A program made the translations under genes and the position numbers. Below are positions 33,351 through 42,621 of a DNA stretch of 64,000 bases, piece by piece. Under the pieces are notes generated by a model. That model ran no database searches, was not told the DNA's origin, and was given only the letters and a program-made list of their open reading frames with translations. Numbering within the stretch: position 1 is the first letter of the stretch; each line of letters opens with the position of its first letter. The stretch covers positions 558,001 through 622,000 of the forward strand of contig NZ_JAKRFZ010000001.1 in NCBI RefSeq assembly GCF_022347765.1, given 5' to 3'. Source of the stretch: Pseudoalteromonas sp. OOF1S-7 (GTDB lineage Bacteria > Pseudomonadota > Gammaproteobacteria > Enterobacterales > Alteromonadaceae).

Positions 33351-35204
33351 ATGAAAAAAACACTGATCTCATTAACACTACTTAGTTTGCTAAGTGGATG
33401 TGCCCTGGATGGCGACGACGGACAAACAGGCCAACAAGGCGAGCAGGGCTTACAAGGTGAAGCCGGTCAGACGGGACAAACCGGTGATAAAGGCGATCAG
33501 GGCAACACTGGTGCACAAGGTGACACAGGCGCACAAGGCCCGCAGGGAGAAAGCGGCACTCGCATGACAGGTGATCTGTCAGCACAATTGGTTGGCCGGG
33601 CCGTACTGAACGTAGCCAGCCCGGAAGGCGCGGCTGAAATTGTCGCTTATCATAGTGCTAGCCAGCGCATTTTTGCCCTTGACAGCTCCGGCGACACACC
33701 GCAAATCGCGGTGATTTCAGCCGCACAAATCGACGCAGATAAACTCAGCAAAGACAACCAGGGGGTCATCACAAACACTAACCTGTCTGTCACTCAGACC
33801 ATTGCAGTCAGTGAAGTGGTGGCAGCCGATGCAAACAGCCTGGCCATACATGGTGATATGCTTGCCGTTGCGATGGCTCGTCCAACCGGGCAAACAGGAT
33901 TCGTACTGGTGTATAACATTGCCGCACAAGCACCTCAGCTGTTAAAAACCGTCGAGGTGGGCTATTTGCCGGATATGGTCACCTTTAATCACGATGGCAG
34001 TAAAATTTTGGTGGCGAACGAGGGTGAACCCGCTGGTGATTACAGCGTTGACCCGCAAGGTAGTATTGCCATTATCGCTATTAATGAGGGTCAGGTTGCC
34101 GATCAGGCTATACTGTTAGGCTTCGACGCCTTTAATGATCAGCAAGCCCAGTTACAGGCGCAAGGTGTGGTGTTCGCTAACCCAACCGGACGCACCATCA
34201 AAGGACAAACGATCAATACCAGCGTCGCGATGGACCTTGAACCTGAATACGTCACGGTCAGCAAAGACAACCGTTATGCTTACGTGTCGTTGCAAGAGAA
34301 CAATGCACTCGCCATTGTCGACCTAAGTGATAATTCACTTACAATAAAAGGACTGGGTTACAAAGATTGGGGGAAATGGACGCTGGATGCTTCCGACAAA
34401 GACGGCGGTATTAATCTGCGCAGCTACCCGGGTTTATACGGTATGTATCAGCCGGATTCTATCGCAACCTACCAGTGGCAGGGAGCCAACTTTATTGTCA
34501 CAGCAAATGAAGGCGACGGGCGTGAGTATTTCTTCCCCGCAGCCGATGAAGCAGAATGTACAGCCAATGGCGGACTGGATTTCGACGAAGATGATGGCTG
34601 TCTGGCATACACCGATGAAATTCGGGCCAAAGATCTGCCCCTGGCGGATAATTTTGCCTATCTCAATAACGACAATGACGACCTGGGCCGCCTTAAAGTC
34701 ACAACCGTCATGGGCGACCAAGACAATGATGGCCAGTATGAAAACCTCTACACTTATGGTGCCCGCTCGTTCTCTATCTGGGATCAAAATGGTGCCCGGG
34801 TATTTGATTCTGGTGACGAGATTGTGCGGATCACTACTGCACTGCATGGTGCACACTTTAATAATGATGAAGACACCAACGAAGGTGACACCCGCTCTGA
34901 TGCCAAAGGAGCAGAGCCCGAAGCACTCGCGCTGGGCCAGATAGGTGAACGCACCTACGCCTTTGTTGGGCTTGAGCGTATGGGTAGCATCCTGATCTAT
35001 GATGTCACCAACCCGTTCAATGTTACCTTCACTACTTACCTCATCAATCGGGGTTTGGAGGAAGGCGCTGACATTTCAGGTGATTTGGCTCCTGAAGGTA
35101 TGACCTTTGTGCGTGCAGAGCATAGCCCGACCAATACACCTTTGTTGATTGTTGGCAATGAAATTTCAGGCAGTATTGCTATCTGGTCACTGACTCAGAA
35201 GTAA
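33351..35204 (+). CDS. Choice-of-anchor I family lipoprotein with collagen-like triplet repeat
   Basis: The ATG at 33351 opens a lipoprotein signal (LLSLLSGC, lipidated Cys17); a longer frame of 40 extra codons is rejected. Fifteen uninterrupted Gly-X-Y triplets follow at residues 24-68. The remaining ~545 residues form the beta-propeller-like choice-of-anchor I domain, with segments such as DLEPEYVTVS, the Asp-rich NDNDDLGRLKV and the terminal APEGMTFV..GNEISGSIAIW. Related proteins are surface or periplasmic, and some are annotated as alkaline-phosphatase-like or phytase-like; activity here is unproven. The triplets could form a trimeric stalk that lifts the propeller off the membrane. Confidence 0.88.
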   Translation: MKKTLISLTLLSLLSGCALDGDDGQTGQQGEQGLQGEAGQTGQTGDKGDQGNTGAQGDTGAQGPQGESGTRMTGDLSAQLVGRAVLNVASPEGAAEIVAYHSASQRIFALDSSGDTPQIAVISAAQIDADKLSKDNQGVITNTNLSVTQTIAVSEVVAADANSLAIHGDMLAVAMARPTGQTGFVLVYNIAAQAPQLLKTVEVGYLPDMVTFNHDGSKILVANEGEPAGDYSVDPQGSIAIIAINEGQVADQAILLGFDAFNDQQAQLQAQGVVFANPTGRTIKGQTINTSVAMDLEPEYVTVSKDNRYAYVSLQENNALAIVDLSDNSLTIKGLGYKDWGKWTLDASDKDGGINLRSYPGLYGMYQPDSIATYQWQGANFIVTANEGDGREYFFPAADEAECTANGGLDFDEDDGCLAYTDEIRAKDLPLADNFAYLNNDNDDLGRLKVTTVMGDQDNDGQYENLYTYGARSFSIWDQNGARVFDSGDEIVRITTALHGAHFNNDEDTNEGDTRSDAKGAEPEALALGQIGERTYAFVGLERMGSILIYDVTNPFNVTFTTYLINRGLEEGADISGDLAPEGMTFVRAEHSPTNTPLLIVGNEISGSIAIWSLTQK

Positions 35205-35220
35205 AACGTCTTATCTTGTG

Positions 35221-35269
35221 CTGTGGCTGCCCCCTGCTGTACATTAAGCAATGTATAGCACAGCCACAG
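35221..35269 (+). promoter_or_regulatory. Large bulged hairpin immediately upstream of pfkA
   Basis: CTGTGGCTG (35221-35229) pairs with CAGCCACAG (35261-35269). Inside, GCTGTACAT (35236-35244) pairs with ATGTATAGC (35251-35259), including one G-U pair, around a 6-base loop. A CCCCCT bulge lies on the 5' side. No T-run follows, and the pfkA ribosome-binding site is only a few bases downstream. It could be a leader element or an mRNA-stabilising 3' end for the lipoprotein gene. Confidence 0.5.
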
Positions 35270-35282
35270 TACAGGGATCTGA

Positions 35283-36293
35283 ATGACCAAAATTGCACTA
35301 CTCACCAGCGGGGGAGATGCGCCCGGAATGAATGCCGCTATCCGAGCGATAGTCCACAGCTGCCAACACAATCAGGTTGAATGCATCGGCTTTTTCCATG
35401 GCTACAATGGCCTGCTGAATGATGAATGGCAGGCACTGACACACCCAGATGTCGGTAACATACTGCAATTTGGCGGTACGATTTTAAAAAGTGCCCGCTG
35501 CCCGGCAATGTGTGATCCCCAGGGTCCAAAGCAAGCTGCCAACACGCTCAGAAAACACCAGATTGACGCCCTGATCGTGATTGGCGGGGATGGCTCGTTC
35601 AGAGGCCTGGAAGCGCTTAAAGCGCACTGGGAAGGTCAGGTCATCGGCCTGCCCGGCACAATTGATAATGATCTGGCGGGCACCGACAACACGATAGGCT
35701 TTGCCACGGCCGTTACCACCGCCACCCATGCCATAGATAAAATTCGCGACACCGCAAATGCCTTTGAGCGCGTGTTTATTGTCGAGGTTATGGGACGACA
35801 CAGTGGTCATATTGCCTTTAACGTGGGGCTGGCGACAGGCGCGGAAGCGATTCTTTCATTCGAAAATTGTGATCCCACCGATACCGCACCTCAGCTGGCA
35901 CGCCTGATCACCCAGATCCAGGTGCAACAGCAACACAATCACGACAGCTTTGTGATCGTGCTGGCCGAAAACCTTTGGCCAGGCGGACCTCAAGCGCTCA
36001 AAGCACAACTCGCCGAGCAGGCTAACATCGACAGTGCGGTGTGCGTACTGGGACATATCCAGCGCGGTGGCAGCCCGGCTCCGGAAGACCGCCTGCTGGC
36101 CACTGAGCTGGGGCTGGAGGCCGTAAACGCCGCAATACACAGTCTGGATAGAATTATGATAGGAAAGCAGGGCAGCGCCTTGCACACGGTGCCTCTGTCC
36201 CATGCAATCAACGCGGCTAAGCCAGTCGACGGACGCTGGGTTGAGGCACACGAAGACGTGCTCACCGATTATCTAATCAAACACCGTAAATAA
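35283..36293 (+). CDS. pfkA: ATP-dependent 6-phosphofructokinase
   Basis: This enzyme phosphorylates fructose 6-phosphate to fructose 1,6-bisphosphate, committing carbon to glycolysis. The 336-residue length is close to the bacterial PfkA (about 320). Motifs are GGDAPGMN, GGDGS at 101-105 and PGTIDND at 124-130, with MGRHSGHIA following. Gly at 104 and Gly at 125 fit the ATP-using rather than the pyrophosphate-using branch. AGGG precedes the ATG by 6 bases. The end overlaps the convergent nhaD gene by 21 bases. A bulged hairpin lies just before its ribosome-binding site. Confidence 0.96.
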   Translation: MTKIALLTSGGDAPGMNAAIRAIVHSCQHNQVECIGFFHGYNGLLNDEWQALTHPDVGNILQFGGTILKSARCPAMCDPQGPKQAANTLRKHQIDALIVIGGDGSFRGLEALKAHWEGQVIGLPGTIDNDLAGTDNTIGFATAVTTATHAIDKIRDTANAFERVFIVEVMGRHSGHIAFNVGLATGAEAILSFENCDPTDTAPQLARLITQIQVQQQHNHDSFVIVLAENLWPGGPQALKAQLAEQANIDSAVCVLGHIQRGGSPAPEDRLLATELGLEAVNAAIHSLDRIMIGKQGSALHTVPLSHAINAAKPVDGRWVEAHEDVLTDYLIKHRK

Positions 36294-37730
36294 CTCGGCG
36301 TTTAACCACAAGTGGACCAGGATGCTGGCAGCATAACCCAGGGCAATGACCGGCGTCCATTTCAGGTGGCCAAAGAAAGTGTAATAGCCCCTGGCCTGCC
36401 CCATCAATGCAACGCCAGCCGCTGAGCCGATGGACAGTAAGCTTCCGCCAACGCCCGCTGTTAAAGTGATCAGTAGCCATTGTCCGTGGGACATCTCTGG
36501 TTGCATGGAGAGCACAGCGAACATCACCGGAATATTGTCAACCACGGCGGATACCACACCCAAAAATACATTTGCGGCCGTCGCTGACCAGCCACCATAA
36601 AGCACTTCTGACATCAGACTCAGATAGCCGAGAAACCCCAGTCCACCAACACACATTACGATGCCATAGAAAAATAACAAGGTATCCCACTCTGCCCGTG
36701 ACACTTTGGCAAAGACATCGAATGGCACCACGTTACCAAGTGCCTGCAAGCGCTCCTGATCGCCCGCCTGCTGCGCCGCAGCGCGCTTTTTATCCAATGA
36801 ATTGGGTAACGTCGTACGTAAAAAATAACCAAAGAACTGCAGATATCCCAGGCCCATCATCATACCCAATACAGGAGGCAGGTGTAACAGGCTATGGCAG
36901 GAGACCGCGGTGGCGATAGTCACCAAAAAGAGTACCATGATGCGCCTTGCTCCCCGCTTTAGTTCAATTTGCTCGTCGCTTGCCGCCGGCTTCTTGTTCT
37001 TGACAAACAGACTCATGATCAAAGCCGGCACCAGGTAGTTGGCCAGCGCCGGGAAGAATAAGGAAAAGAACTCTGCAAAATGTACGATACCGGCCTGCCA
37101 CACCATCAGCGTAGTGATATCACCAAAGGGGCTGAACGCACCGCCAGCGTTGGCAGCCACAACGATATTAATGCAGCTCAGGTTAATAAACTGCTTATCA
37201 CCCTGCCCCACTTTCATCGCTACCGCACACATGAGTAGAGCAGTGGTCAGGTTATCGGCAATCGGAGAGATCACAAAGGCCAGAGCCCCACTGAGCCAGA
37301 ACAAGGTACGAAAGTTAAACCCACGGCGCACCATCCATACCCGTAGCGCATCAAACAGGCGTCGCTCCTCCATAGCATTAATGTAAGTCATCGCCACCAG
37401 CAAAAATAGCATCAACTCGGAGAACTCTAGTAAATTATGCCGAAAAGCATGCTCGGTTAGCTCTGGGATCTCATTGATGACGTAATAGCCACCAATCAGC
37501 ATCCAGATCAATCCCGCTGCCACCAGTACAGGTTTGGATTTACGCATATGCAGCTTCTCCTCTAACATAACCAAAATATAGGCCAGTACAAAGATAGCAA
37601 TACAGATCCAGCCAAGGGTGGCCGAGGTGAGATCTATGGGTGTTGCAACATGATTGGCGGCAGCCGATAGGGCCACCGGGTGCCAGAGCACACTGAGTAG
37701 GGCGAGCAGAACGTAAAGCGAGTTTTTCAT
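36273..37730 (-). CDS. nhaD: Sodium:proton antiporter NhaD
   Basis: The 485-residue inner-membrane protein starts with a signal-like first helix and has about 12 further membrane segments. Family motifs include SPIADNLTTALLMCAV and NAGGAFSPFGDITTLMVW, with conserved Asp, Asn and Thr residues in the ion-transport IT superfamily style. NhaD expels sodium (and lithium) in exchange for protons and is typical of marine and alkaliphilic bacteria. The 3' end overlaps pfkA by 21 bases on the opposite strand. Confidence 0.95.
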   Translation of the reverse strand: MKNSLYVLLALLSVLWHPVALSAAANHVATPIDLTSATLGWICIAIFVLAYILVMLEEKLHMRKSKPVLVAAGLIWMLIGGYYVINEIPELTEHAFRHNLLEFSELMLFLLVAMTYINAMEERRLFDALRVWMVRRGFNFRTLFWLSGALAFVISPIADNLTTALLMCAVAMKVGQGDKQFINLSCINIVVAANAGGAFSPFGDITTLMVWQAGIVHFAEFFSLFFPALANYLVPALIMSLFVKNKKPAASDEQIELKRGARRIMVLFLVTIATAVSCHSLLHLPPVLGMMMGLGYLQFFGYFLRTTLPNSLDKKRAAAQQAGDQERLQALGNVVPFDVFAKVSRAEWDTLLFFYGIVMCVGGLGFLGYLSLMSEVLYGGWSATAANVFLGVVSAVVDNIPVMFAVLSMQPEMSHGQWLLITLTAGVGGSLLSIGSAAGVALMGQARGYYTFFGHLKWTPVIALGYAASILVHLWLNAELFTVFD

Positions 37731-37874
37731 GAGTTATTAGATCCGAAACAGGGTTAAAACGTGGTTAATTTGAGCGCGGCTATTAGATAGCATACTTTTT
37801 GTGTTATCTGCATTCGACACAAGTCTAAACCACCTTCACACAGAGTTCTGCGTCCCCCGTCCAGGCAACAAAAA

Positions 37875-37904
37875 ACGGGCGTGTGATCAGGGTCACACGC
37901 CCGT
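37875..37904 (-). terminator. Terminator of the DUF368 transporter gene
   Basis: A perfect 12-base stem (ACGGGCGTGTGA, 37875-37886, with 37893-37904) surrounds a 6-base loop. On the minus strand it is followed by a run of T from 37874 downwards. Confidence 0.88.
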
Positions 37905-37951
37905 ATGATGAGATGATGAAATTTTATCAGTTGACCACTGAGCTGGCCAAA

Positions 37952-38905
37952 TTATGCGTCTTTACGGCTAATCCGCTCGATCAGCAGGATCAGTGCCAGA
38001 CCCGCTATCGCCAGTAATGCGCAAATCAGGACCTGAGGATCCTGACCCGTTAACCTGGCAAATTCTGCTGGCAGCACATTCGCCTGCATCAAAGGCTTTT
38101 CGATACCCTTAGAATTGGTATAAGTAGTCAATACCTGCTTCCAGGGCCACAGCAAGTTCAAAGACCCGAGTAAGAAGCCACAGAGCAACGCAAAAGTCAC
38201 CTGCTCAAAACGGCTCAAAAGCCATGACAATAACCGCGAAAACGCCATCAGACCAACGACACACCCACCCAGAAACAAAGCGATCAACATGACTTGCATC
38301 TCGTTGACCGCACTCAGTACATGTCCGTACATGCCCAGCAGTAGGAGAATAAAACTGCCGGAAATACCCGGCAATATCATGGCACAAATTGCAATTGCAC
38401 CAGCAGCGAAATAGTACCAGGTTTGCGGCTTGGCTTCAGCAGGTGCCAAAGATGTGATAGCAAAGGCGATGGCGGCCCCCGCCAGGCACGCAGCAACAGT
38501 GGACATATCCCAGCGGGTCACTTGCTTACCAACATGGACAAACGACGCAATGATCAGGCCAAAAAAGAAAGACCAGACAAACAACTGATGGTGCTCGAGC
38601 AAATAAGTAATAAGCTTAGCCAGAGACGCTGCGCTGGTAAGCAAGCCACTAAACAAAACCAACAAGAAGGTGCCGTCTATATGTCGCCACGCCGCCTTAA
38701 AACCACCCGTTTTAAGGGTTTTGATGGCATCCAGGTTGACACTTTTGATTGCCCTGAGCAGGCGAGCATAAATGCCGGTAATAAAGGCAATCGTACCACC
38801 GGAAACACCCGGGACAACATCGGCGGCTCCCATACCCGCCCCTTTAAAAAACAACCAGATAAAATCACGTTTGGTGTCAGATTTATTGCTCAAAGCACTC
38901 TCCAT
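37952..38905 (-). CDS. DUF368 family membrane protein, predicted PopT-type undecaprenyl-phosphate translocase
   Basis: The protein is about 317 residues from ATG at 38905; a GTG 15 bases upstream is equally possible because neither has a strong ribosome-binding site. The N-terminus contains the family signature (GMGAADVVPGVSGGTIAF), repeated in weaker form later (MILPGISGSFILLLLGMY), as in an inverted-repeat transporter. About nine membrane helices are predicted. DUF368 proteins have been reported to return undecaprenyl phosphate across the inner membrane for reuse in cell-wall and polysaccharide synthesis. The family assignment is firm; the function is by homology. Confidence 0.9.
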   Translation of the reverse strand: MESALSNKSDTKRDFIWLFFKGAGMGAADVVPGVSGGTIAFITGIYARLLRAIKSVNLDAIKTLKTGGFKAAWRHIDGTFLLVLFSGLLTSAASLAKLITYLLEHHQLFVWSFFFGLIIASFVHVGKQVTRWDMSTVAACLAGAAIAFAITSLAPAEAKPQTWYYFAAGAIAICAMILPGISGSFILLLLGMYGHVLSAVNEMQVMLIALFLGGCVVGLMAFSRLLSWLLSRFEQVTFALLCGFLLGSLNLLWPWKQVLTTYTNSKGIEKPLMQANVLPAEFARLTGQDPQVLICALLAIAGLALILLIERISRKDA

Positions 38906-39028
38906 CGATTTTTTCGGCACGAGTTTACCGAAATTTTGTGACGCTGCACATAGGCGGCCTTCACAATGCGCTCAAGCTTGACGGAAATTTGCCGATAACA
39001 GGACAAAGAAAGGTAAGGTGCGCGCGTT

Positions 39029-39889
39029 ATGTTTAAAAATTCCGGGTTATTTCTGCTACTCAGCTTAATGGTCAGTCTGGCAATGACCGCGCAGGCCAAC
39101 ACCGCAGAGCGTCAGCCGCCACCCAGTAAGGCATCACAGTTTGACAGCGACTTGCGATACTGGCTAAGCAGCGAAAAACTGCTAACCATCAAAGATGAGG
39201 AGCAGGAAGTCGCCGTGTTATTCTCTGAGTATATGGCGACTCCAAAGCGCGGTATCATCGTATTGCTCCCCGGGATTGAACAAAGCCCACTCTATAACAA
39301 TGGGTTAAGTTATTTGCATCAAGCGCTGACAGACGATGGCTACGACACGTATACCCTGCCGGTGCCTGATCTAATTGACAGCGACGGCATTGTTGAAGGC
39401 ATGATTGAAGAAGCCCCCAATAACATGAAAAGTACTGTCATTCCGATCCTCAGTGAACTGGCACTGGACAACTACAAGGCCGCCTTGATTGCCCGCTTTG
39501 AAGCACTCTATAAGACACTGGCACTGCGCCAGCAGGAGCATATTGCCATTGTCGCATTTGGTAATAGCGCAGGTCTGTTCGCCGAGTACCTCGCCACTTT
39601 ACCCAGCATTCGCGTCGATGCACTGATCACCGTCAGTGCCCAGTTGGCTAATGCACAACGCAACAGTCACCTGCCCGCCAGCTTGTCGCTGGTCGCCCCG
39701 GCATTACTGGATGTTTTCTATACCTTCGACAGCCCCCTGGTTTTGGATACCATAGACGAGCGCCGTCGTTGGGCCAGGCGCAACAGTAAACTCGACTATC
39801 GTCAGCGGGAGCTATTTGGTGAGCAGCACCAGCCATTGCAGCACCAACGGTTGCGCAAAGAGTTAACGGGATTTTTAAGACGCCTTTAA
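39029..39889 (+). CDS. DUF3530 family exported alpha/beta-hydrolase-like protein
   Basis: The 286-residue protein has a signal peptide of about 24 residues (cut near AQA). The rest matches DUF3530, with the opening RGIIVLLPGIEQSP and the nucleophile-elbow-like FGNSAGLFAEYL in place of a full G-x-S-x-G. Whether it has esterase activity is uncertain. It is divergent from the DUF368 transporter gene. Family members are common in Alteromonadales and Vibrio and remain uncharacterised. Confidence 0.82.
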   Translation: MFKNSGLFLLLSLMVSLAMTAQANTAERQPPPSKASQFDSDLRYWLSSEKLLTIKDEEQEVAVLFSEYMATPKRGIIVLLPGIEQSPLYNNGLSYLHQALTDDGYDTYTLPVPDLIDSDGIVEGMIEEAPNNMKSTVIPILSELALDNYKAALIARFEALYKTLALRQQEHIAIVAFGNSAGLFAEYLATLPSIRVDALITVSAQLANAQRNSHLPASLSLVAPALLDVFYTFDSPLVLDTIDERRRWARRNSKLDYRQRELFGEQHQPLQHQRLRKELTGFLRRL

Positions 39890-39965
39890 TCACAGACTCA
39901 GCCTGGTTGTTTTTACTTCAATCACTCACAGCCAGTATGGCCAGGCAGCTTTGACTTACTTTGCT

Positions 39966-40832
39966 TTAACGTTTTTGCTTCAATAGTTCATAGGCTGATT
40001 GAATATTCTGGCTTTTTCGCTTAGCAATTTCCATCATGTGTTCGGGCAGACCCTGAGAAACCAGCTTGTCCGGATGGTGCTGCGCCATCAGCTTCCGATA
40101 AGCATGCTTGATGTCTTTGTCCGATGCGCCGTCACTTAACCCCAACACAGCCAGCGCCTCGCTGCGTGATACCGCACTGTGCTGAGGCTCACGTGCAGAG
40201 CTGCGCTGTTGCCTTTGTTGCCCCTGACTCTGTCGCTGCTGAGATTGCTGCCACTGGGCACGCTGCTGGCGAAAGCGAAACTCAGCCTGATAACGTTTGA
40301 GTAGAAAGTTAAACTGGGTCTGAGAGATGCCCAGGTGCTTACTAACTTCACGCAGTAACACCTGCTCCTGTTCGGACACATGCCCATCTGAAAAGGCCAT
40401 CTGAATTTGAATTTCCAGGAACAGCTGCAGCAAATCATAGCGCCTGGCGAACGCCTCTTTGACTTCACGGACCGCTTCTTTAATCGAAAAATCCGCTTCT
40501 TTGCCTGCTCTGAATGCATGTTGCGCTTCACGCCTATCATCCCCAGCCAGTGCCATTTCATCCATAAACGCCGTTGCTGCGCGGATATGTACTTCGCTGA
40601 CCCGGCCATTCGACTTCGCGATATGACCCATCACAGAAAAGCAACTGGAGAAAAACAGTGCCTGACGCTCACTGAGATCATCGCCATTTAGAAAGCCCTG
40701 AAACCCACCCACCTTATCGAAATCTTGCTTCAGGCTTTTGTCAAACAAATGACCCAGATAAAACCCGAGAATAGCACCCAACCACTTACCAAACAAAAAG
40801 CCAAAGCAGGTGCCCAATAACTTACCCCACAT
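39966..40832 (-). CDS. djlA: Co-chaperone DjlA (membrane DnaJ-like)
   Basis: The ATG at 40832 gives 288 residues, with the expected N-terminal transmembrane segment (about 1-30, glycine-rich GTCFGFLFGKWLGAILGF). A TerB-like helical region follows, then a Gln/Arg-rich linker. A C-terminal J domain contains the HPD motif (QHHPDKL) that stimulates DnaK. The longer frame from 40976 is rejected. It overlaps the end of murU by 11 bases, so the amgK-murU-djlA genes form one unit. DjlA assists envelope-stress signalling in E. coli. Confidence 0.94.
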   Translation of the reverse strand: MWGKLLGTCFGFLFGKWLGAILGFYLGHLFDKSLKQDFDKVGGFQGFLNGDDLSERQALFFSSCFSVMGHIAKSNGRVSEVHIRAATAFMDEMALAGDDRREAQHAFRAGKEADFSIKEAVREVKEAFARRYDLLQLFLEIQIQMAFSDGHVSEQEQVLLREVSKHLGISQTQFNFLLKRYQAEFRFRQQRAQWQQSQQRQSQGQQRQQRSSAREPQHSAVSRSEALAVLGLSDGASDKDIKHAYRKLMAQHHPDKLVSQGLPEHMMEIAKRKSQNIQSAYELLKQKR

Positions 40833-41499
40833 GTGCCTGCTCCATTGCCTCGTTGATCTGAGCCAAGCGCTCAGGTGTGCCAATATCCTGCCATTGCCCC
40901 AAAAACAACTCTGTCGAAACACAGCCCTGTGCCAGCCCGGCTCTGAGCATCGGGCCCAGCGCCCTGAACGACTCATTCACGCCGTTAAAGAAGTCTTTGT
41001 GATACAAGCCAATTCCTGCAAAAGTATAGGTCTGAGTATTGGTATGCTGATGGGCCAGCGGAAAATCTCCATCAGGATTATGTGGCGGGTTTTCCACCAA
41101 TACCAGATGCGCTTCACCGGGTAACAGGTGCAAACGCGACAAGTCATGCACAGCGTAATCGGTAAAAATGTCGCCATTGATCACAATAAAAGTATCTGCC
41201 TCATCGCATAACAAAGGCAATGCCCTGACTATACCGCCCGCTGTTTCCAGCCCCCCTTCGGGCTCATCGCTATACTGGATAGACACCCCAAACGCGCTGC
41301 CATCAGCAAAGTAATCTCGTATTTTATCGCTCTGCCAGGCCAGGTTAATCACGATATTGGTCACACCTGCATCCGCCAGCCGACTCACGTGGTATGCCAG
41401 CAGGGGTTTTCCTGCCACCTCCAGCATGGGCTTTGGCATCGTTGCCGTCAGCGGCATCATACGCTTGCCCCGGCCCGCGGCCAAAATCATTGCTTTCAT
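40822..41499 (-). CDS. murU: N-acetylmuramate alpha-1-phosphate uridylyltransferase
   Basis: MurU attaches UMP to MurNAc-1-phosphate to make UDP-MurNAc, bypassing de novo synthesis during peptidoglycan recycling. The 225-residue nucleotidyltransferase starts MKAMILAAGRGKRMMPLT, the NTP-binding loop, with PKPMLEVAGKPLL following. Later motifs are GLETAGGI and the metal-binding INGDIF. Its start overlaps the end of amgK in an ATGA junction, and its end overlaps djlA. The kinase partner next door supports MurU rather than a general sugar nucleotidyltransferase. Confidence 0.93.
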   Translation of the reverse strand: MKAMILAAGRGKRMMPLTATMPKPMLEVAGKPLLAYHVSRLADAGVTNIVINLAWQSDKIRDYFADGSAFGVSIQYSDEPEGGLETAGGIVRALPLLCDEADTFIVINGDIFTDYAVHDLSRLHLLPGEAHLVLVENPPHNPDGDFPLAHQHTNTQTYTFAGIGLYHKDFFNGVNESFRALGPMLRAGLAQGCVSTELFLGQWQDIGTPERLAQINEAMEQAHVG

Positions 41500-42524
41500 T
41501 GTCGTTGTTCCAGCTTAGCTTCTACCAAAGGTATTATCTCGGATTGCAAACTGGTTGCAAGCCACTGAAATGCATCAACACACTTTGCCGTATCGTGAAT
41601 GTATCGCAACGTTGGCAGAATGTTCTTTAAGTAACCCGGTTTACCATCACGCAAGTATAATCGCGCAAAAATCCCCGCAGCCTTCAGATGGCGCTGTAAC
41701 CCGGTCATAGCCAGCTGCTGTTGATACTCATCATAATCATTCAGGGCCAGTAGTCCGGCCTGACTTAACACCTCGAAACTATGGCGCTGCAAATGATTAA
41801 ATTGCGCCTCGGGCAGCCTGTGGTAACAGTCCTTAAGTAGCGAAACGACGTCGTATGTAACCGGGCCCTGGACTGCATCCTGATAGTCAATCACCACCCA
41901 CTGTTGGTTGTGCCACATGATATTGCGGCTATGAAAATCCCGATGCATGGTGACCTGCGTTTGCGACTGCATATTGGTGACCAGAGCGTGCTTCAGTCTT
42001 CCCCACTGCCGCCGCCAACTGTCTTTTATTTCAAAGCCTAGCCAGCGAGTGAGTAGCCACTCACTGAAAAGCTCCATTTCCATATCGATGAAAGCCGCGT
42101 CATAAGGTTTCATATAAGGACTTGCTGGCAGGCGGGCAATGTCAGGCAACAAGTTAATCAGGGACTCATAGTCTTCCAGTACATGGTGCACTGCACTCAG
42201 CCGATCGGCCAGATGTTCAGCGCCAAGGTCTTCCAGTAACACAAATCCAAGCGCACAATCTGCGGCGAGTATCTCTGGCACCCTGACCTGACCGTCACTG
42301 AAGACCTTGTTCAGCTCAACAAAGGCACTGACATCACCTGCTTCAGGGGTGACATCAAGCAAAATAAACGTGTTTTCTCTGTGCGCTACACGAAAATAGC
42401 GACGAAAACTCGCATCTCCGTCAAGGGCCGTTACCTGCTCCGGCTCAGTATGAAAATGATTGTGTAAAAAGGCTGCTCTGGCCTGCGCTCGGGAGACAAT
42501 CTCAGGTGACAAGCTTGGGGTCAT
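41496..42524 (-). CDS. amgK: N-acetylmuramate/N-acetylglucosamine kinase AmgK
   Basis: AmgK phosphorylates MurNAc at the anomeric position, supplying MurU. The 342-residue protein belongs to the aminoglycoside phosphotransferase-like kinases, with the catalytic loop HRDFHSRNIMW and the metal-binding DYQDAVQGP. An N-terminal lobe includes FRRYFRVAHRENTFILLDV. It is the first gene of the amgK-murU-djlA transcript and is divergent from lptD across 97 bases. This order is conserved in Pseudomonas-type and Alteromonadales genomes, and the pathway gives intrinsic fosfomycin tolerance where studied. Confidence 0.93.
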   Translation of the reverse strand: MTPSLSPEIVSRAQARAAFLHNHFHTEPEQVTALDGDASFRRYFRVAHRENTFILLDVTPEAGDVSAFVELNKVFSDGQVRVPEILAADCALGFVLLEDLGAEHLADRLSAVHHVLEDYESLINLLPDIARLPASPYMKPYDAAFIDMEMELFSEWLLTRWLGFEIKDSWRRQWGRLKHALVTNMQSQTQVTMHRDFHSRNIMWHNQQWVVIDYQDAVQGPVTYDVVSLLKDCYHRLPEAQFNHLQRHSFEVLSQAGLLALNDYDEYQQQLAMTGLQRHLKAAGIFARLYLRDGKPGYLKNILPTLRYIHDTAKCVDAFQWLATSLQSEIIPLVEAKLEQRQ

Positions 42525-42621
42525 TTTTCTTACTATTTCCTATTCTTAACTACTGTAATTAACACGCTTTTCATTTATTATGTCTGGCTTGAAAATGAAT
42601 TTCGGCAAACAAGGTTGATAA

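Noticed and set aside
34387-34944. 185-codon frame inside the choice-of-anchor I lipoprotein gene
   Set aside because: Out-of-frame shadow of a long, clearly homologous protein; its sequence is low-complexity and resembles no family.
38423-38941. 172-codon plus-strand frame over the DUF368 gene
   Set aside because: Antisense shadow of a conserved membrane protein with its own terminator.
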